Source: Faecalicatena fissicatena (GTDB taxonomy: Bacteria > Bacillota > Clostridia > Lachnospirales > Lachnospiraceae). From it: 45,651 nt of DNA. Position 1 is the stretch's first letter; each line of letters opens with the position of its first letter. The stretch lies in assembly GCA_001028025.1 (NCBI GenBank), contig LDAQ01000022.1, forward strand, positions 1 to 45,651. Direction: 5' to 3'. Positions 43,619 to 45,651 of the stretch are shown here, in pieces. The position numbers and the translations under genes are program-made. The notes below the pieces were generated by a model. It ran no database searches. It was not told where the DNA came from and saw nothing but the letters and a program-made list of their open reading frames with translations.

Positions 43619-44977
43619 CTATTTAAAGCTTTTTTTCTGTGCAATAGTATACATATAGAACAGCAGCCAGGCGGGCAGTATTATGCCTTTGAGGACGCTT
43701 GAGAAGCTGATGCTCCACCAGATACCATTCAGTTTCAGGGCGGTAGCGGACAGGGTGATTGCCAGGGGGATGCGAAGTGCGTTGAAGGCGATTCCGATGA
43801 GGGAAGGGGGCAGTGTTTTGCCCAGTCCCTGAAATGCACCGGCTGATGCGGTTTCTGTGCACATAAAGAGCTGGGAGAGGGCCAGAATCCGCAGATAATC
43901 TACGCCCATGGGGAGGATGTCTGCCTCCGGGATGAAGATGCGAAACAGGATTTCTGGAAAAAGGAGGAGGGCGAGAGTTGTAAAAAGGCCCCAGGTGCAC
44001 ATGATCTTGAGTGCAGTGAAGTAGCCTTTTCTTACACGGTCATTTTTTCCTGCACCGTAATTCTGGGCAACAAACGCATTCACTGCACTTCCAAATCCCT
44101 CGGCAGTCATCCAGGATATGGATTCGATCTGGCTTCCTACTTTCTGGACCGCAACTGCGGCATCTCCCCAGCCGGCAATCAGCCTTGCAATCAGCATGGA
44201 AACTCCGGTAAAAAACAGATTCTGGACGGCAGCGGGAAGTCCTACGAGAAGGATATCCTTCATCCGGTCTATAGATGGACGCTGCAAAATGTGAATTTTT
44301 GAAAATATAAGAGTATCCTTCCGAATACGCAGTATATAGATTACAAAAACCATGACCTGAGCAAATACGGTGGCGATTGCGGCACCTTTTACGCCGAGGC
44401 GGGGCAGTGGTCCCGGTCCGAATATCAGAAGCGGATCCAGAACCAGATTGATGACCAGTCCGATAGTTGTAGACCAGAAGGTGACAATACTGTTACCCAT
44501 TGCGGTCAGAAGACCGGTAAGTATCTGGTTCATGAAGTTAAATACAATTCCGCCGCAGGTGATCGCCAGATACCACCGGGCATCCAGAATAACTTCCGGG
44601 CTGTTGAGGCGGAAAAAGCCAATCAGTGGATTATTAAAAATTACGGATATCACGCCATAGAGAAGTCCAAATAACAGACCCATCTGAAGAGAAGCCGTGG
44701 CATACTCCACCGCTTTTTTCTCTTTTCCTGCTCCCAGTGACTGGGCAGTAAGTACCTGCCCTCCCATTCTTGCAAGCATGGTAAAGCCGGCAGAAAGCCA
44801 GATATACATGCCGGCAGCCCCTACGGCGGCCACAGCATTGCTGCTGATCCGTCCAATCCAGAGCATATCGGTCAGATTATAGGCCATCTGGATCAGTGAA
44901 GTTCCCATGATAGGCAGAGCCAGCCTGGCTAAAGACCCCGCAATGGGTCCGTTTAACAAATCAATTCCTTTTTTCAT
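43619..44977 (-). CDS. MATE family efflux transporter
   Basis: The 452-residue membrane protein of the MATE family (DinF/NorM fold, about 12 helices in two six-helix halves) has ALPIMGTSLIQMAYNLTDMLW near the start and the second-half counterpart AVQKVGSQIESISWMTAEGF. It would export cationic drugs or metabolites driven by Na+ or H+; the substrate is not predictable. The start at 44977 has AAGAGG upstream. A palindrome sits in its promoter spacer, so regulated expression is likely. Confidence 0.93.
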   Translation of the reverse strand: MKKGIDLLNGPIAGSLARLALPIMGTSLIQMAYNLTDMLWIGRISSNAVAAVGAAGMYIWLSAGFTMLARMGGQVLTAQSLGAGKEKKAVEYATASLQMGLLFGLLYGVISVIFNNPLIGFFRLNSPEVILDARWYLAITCGGIVFNFMNQILTGLLTAMGNSIVTFWSTTIGLVINLVLDPLLIFGPGPLPRLGVKGAAIATVFAQVMVFVIYILRIRKDTLIFSKIHILQRPSIDRMKDILLVGLPAAVQNLFFTGVSMLIARLIAGWGDAAVAVQKVGSQIESISWMTAEGFGSAVNAFVAQNYGAGKNDRVRKGYFTALKIMCTWGLFTTLALLLFPEILFRIFIPEADILPMGVDYLRILALSQLFMCTETASAGAFQGLGKTLPPSLIGIAFNALRIPLAITLSATALKLNGIWWSISFSSVLKGIILPAWLLFYMYTIAQKKSFK

Positions 44978-45038
44978 TATGTCAATTCCTCTTATATAGC
45001 AGATTTTTTCATATCTGTAATATTAAAACAGCCGTAAT

Positions 45039-45067
45039 ATTATACCATGGAATTCCATGATATAACA
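45039..45067 (-). promoter_or_regulatory. MATE promoter with palindromic operator
   Basis: On the minus strand a perfect -10 TATAAT lies at 45039-45044. The 14-bp perfect palindrome CATGGAATTCCATG (45046-45059) fills the spacer, and only a weak -35 (TGTTAT, 45062-45067) is present. A repressor or MerR-like activator site is plausible. Confidence 0.5.
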
Positions 45068-45111
45068 GGGGAAAGCCGGACACAGCTCCGTTTTATTATG
45101 CAGTAAAGGAA

Positions 45112-45141
45112 TTGACTTGTCTGACGCCGCAGGACTATAAT
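45112..45141 (+). promoter_or_regulatory. Promoter for the 45178 gene
   Basis: TTGACT (45112-45117), an 18-nt spacer and a perfect TATAAT (45136-45141) form a strong housekeeping-type promoter 37 nt before the start. Confidence 0.8.
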
Positions 45142-45177
45142 AGCTGTAATACATATAAGAAAAATGGAGGCGTTGAT

Positions 45178-45504
45178 ATGACAAAAGTATTAATTCAGCC
45201 GGGTCCATGCGGACTTGACACACAAGTAGAAGCAATTTCAGAAGACGGGATGGAGGTACAGGTAAAGATAGCGTCAGGCTGTGAACCCATCAATAAGATG
45301 ACTGAAGCATTAGGCGATACATGGGATGCCTACGATGTCTGTCTCGGCAAACCAGGAACCGGTCCTCTTTACGAGTATGCAGCAGAAAAACTGCCGGGGC
45401 ATGCATCCTGCCCTGCCATTGCCGGAATTATAAAATGCATCGAAGTAGAATGCAAACTGGCACTCCCAAAAGATGTCTCAATCACCTTCATAAAGGAAGA
45501 GTAG
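45178..45504 (+). CDS. Small conserved cysteine-containing protein, unknown function
   Basis: The 108-residue cytosolic protein has five cysteines: PGPCG, SGCEP, DVCLG, ASCPAI and KCIEVECK region positions, with an alternating beta/alpha pattern and an ending SITFIKEE. It may correspond to the family named DUF6951, but I recall that only weakly. Conserved cysteines suggest metal or cluster binding, or redox sensing (inference). ATG 45178 follows TGGAGG. It has its own strong promoter and is divergent from the MATE gene. Its last 100 nt are A-rich. Confidence 0.65.
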   Translation: MTKVLIQPGPCGLDTQVEAISEDGMEVQVKIASGCEPINKMTEALGDTWDAYDVCLGKPGTGPLYEYAAEKLPGHASCPAIAGIIKCIEVECKLALPKDVSITFIKEE

Positions 45505-45520
45505 GGCGCGAGGTTTTGAG

Positions 45521-45651
45521 TGAGTGGATGGGGGGGGGCGCTGTCCGGAATCGCAGAAGTCCTCTTTGGGATGCTGCTTTGCGGTGTAACGGCCGCTAAA
45601 TCAAAATGAAAGCCAGCATGATGGACACCGCCGACAAACACGGGAATGCCG
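45521..45651 (+). repeat. Possible truncated fifth foldback element (copy E)
   Basis: The block CTAAATCAAAA (45596-45606) matches the complement of the copy C right arm, a GTAAC lies upstream of it, and ATGGA (45621-45625) stands where the left arm ends in copies A and C. The window stops before any right arm, so the fold cannot be tested. A G9 run lies at 45530-45538. Confidence 0.4.

Noticed and set aside
1..45651. CRISPR array, tRNA or rRNA genes
   Set aside because: No regularly spaced direct repeats and no recognisable tRNA or rRNA sequence were seen on either strand by reading; a tRNA search program was not available.

Overview
The window looks like a chromosomal segment of a gut-type Lachnospiraceae (Firmicutes, Clostridia). 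The evidence is gene content and order: hpf, secA and prfB; tig-clpP-clpX-lon-engB; a YesM/YesN-type two-component pair beside a sugar ABC operon; an indolepyruvate oxidoreductase/phenylacetate-CoA ligase cluster; strong AGGAGG ribosome binding sites; and moderate GC. The species cannot be named from the sequence alone. I see no rRNA, tRNA, CRISPR array, prophage or transposase gene.

Layout. 1-455 holds a giant foldback element beyond the 3' end of hpf. 456-3708 (minus strand) carries hpf, a PsiE-like membrane protein and typA. 3979-9952 carries an SSB-like protein, dapA, dapB, class III fbp, a divergent sigma-70 factor and an Asn/Asp-rich lipoprotein. 10179-20776 is an accessory sugar-type locus: ABC binding lipoprotein, double ATPase, permease, a uroporphyrinogen-decarboxylase-family protein, a binding-protein-like protein without a signal peptide, histidine kinase, AraC-type response regulator and a second binding lipoprotein. 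20966-24609 is iorA-iorB-paaK (aromatic amino acid catabolism). 24695-33120 carries a eukaryotic-type hisA, secA, prfB with its programmed frameshift, and hom / iPGM-like probable homoserine kinase / lysC. 33121-34079 is a gene-free stretch with two more giant foldback elements. 34080-35728 holds an XRE regulator, a CYTH protein and a DJ-1 family protein. 35913-43315 is tig-clpP-clpX-lon-engB plus an AI-2E-type permease. Another foldback element lies between that permease and a convergent MATE pump (43619-44977). A small conserved protein (45178-45504) is followed by what looks like a truncated fifth element at the window edge.

The metabolic genes work together around aspartate-family amino acids (lysC, hom, the probable homoserine kinase, dapA, dapB), gluconeogenesis (fbp) and disposal of aromatic 2-oxo acids (ior, paaK). 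The tig-clp-lon block handles nascent-chain folding and protein turnover.

The most interesting signal is non-coding. Four intergenic elements (131-420, 33133-33469, 33797-34047, 43396-43554) share one architecture: a long outer stem, a conserved T-T mismatch, an ATGGA-like junction, one side hairpin, and a second stem with a conserved internal loop (CTNAG opposite YGRAT) capped by a hairpin with an ATCA/ATCG loop. Arm sequences differ among copies while pairing is kept: in one 25-bp stem, 14 pairs differ between two copies and all stay Watson-Crick. This points to a structure-conserved RNA or foldback-DNA family that I do not recognise. A separate, smaller palindrome family built on GGGGTCTGACCCC occurs three times.
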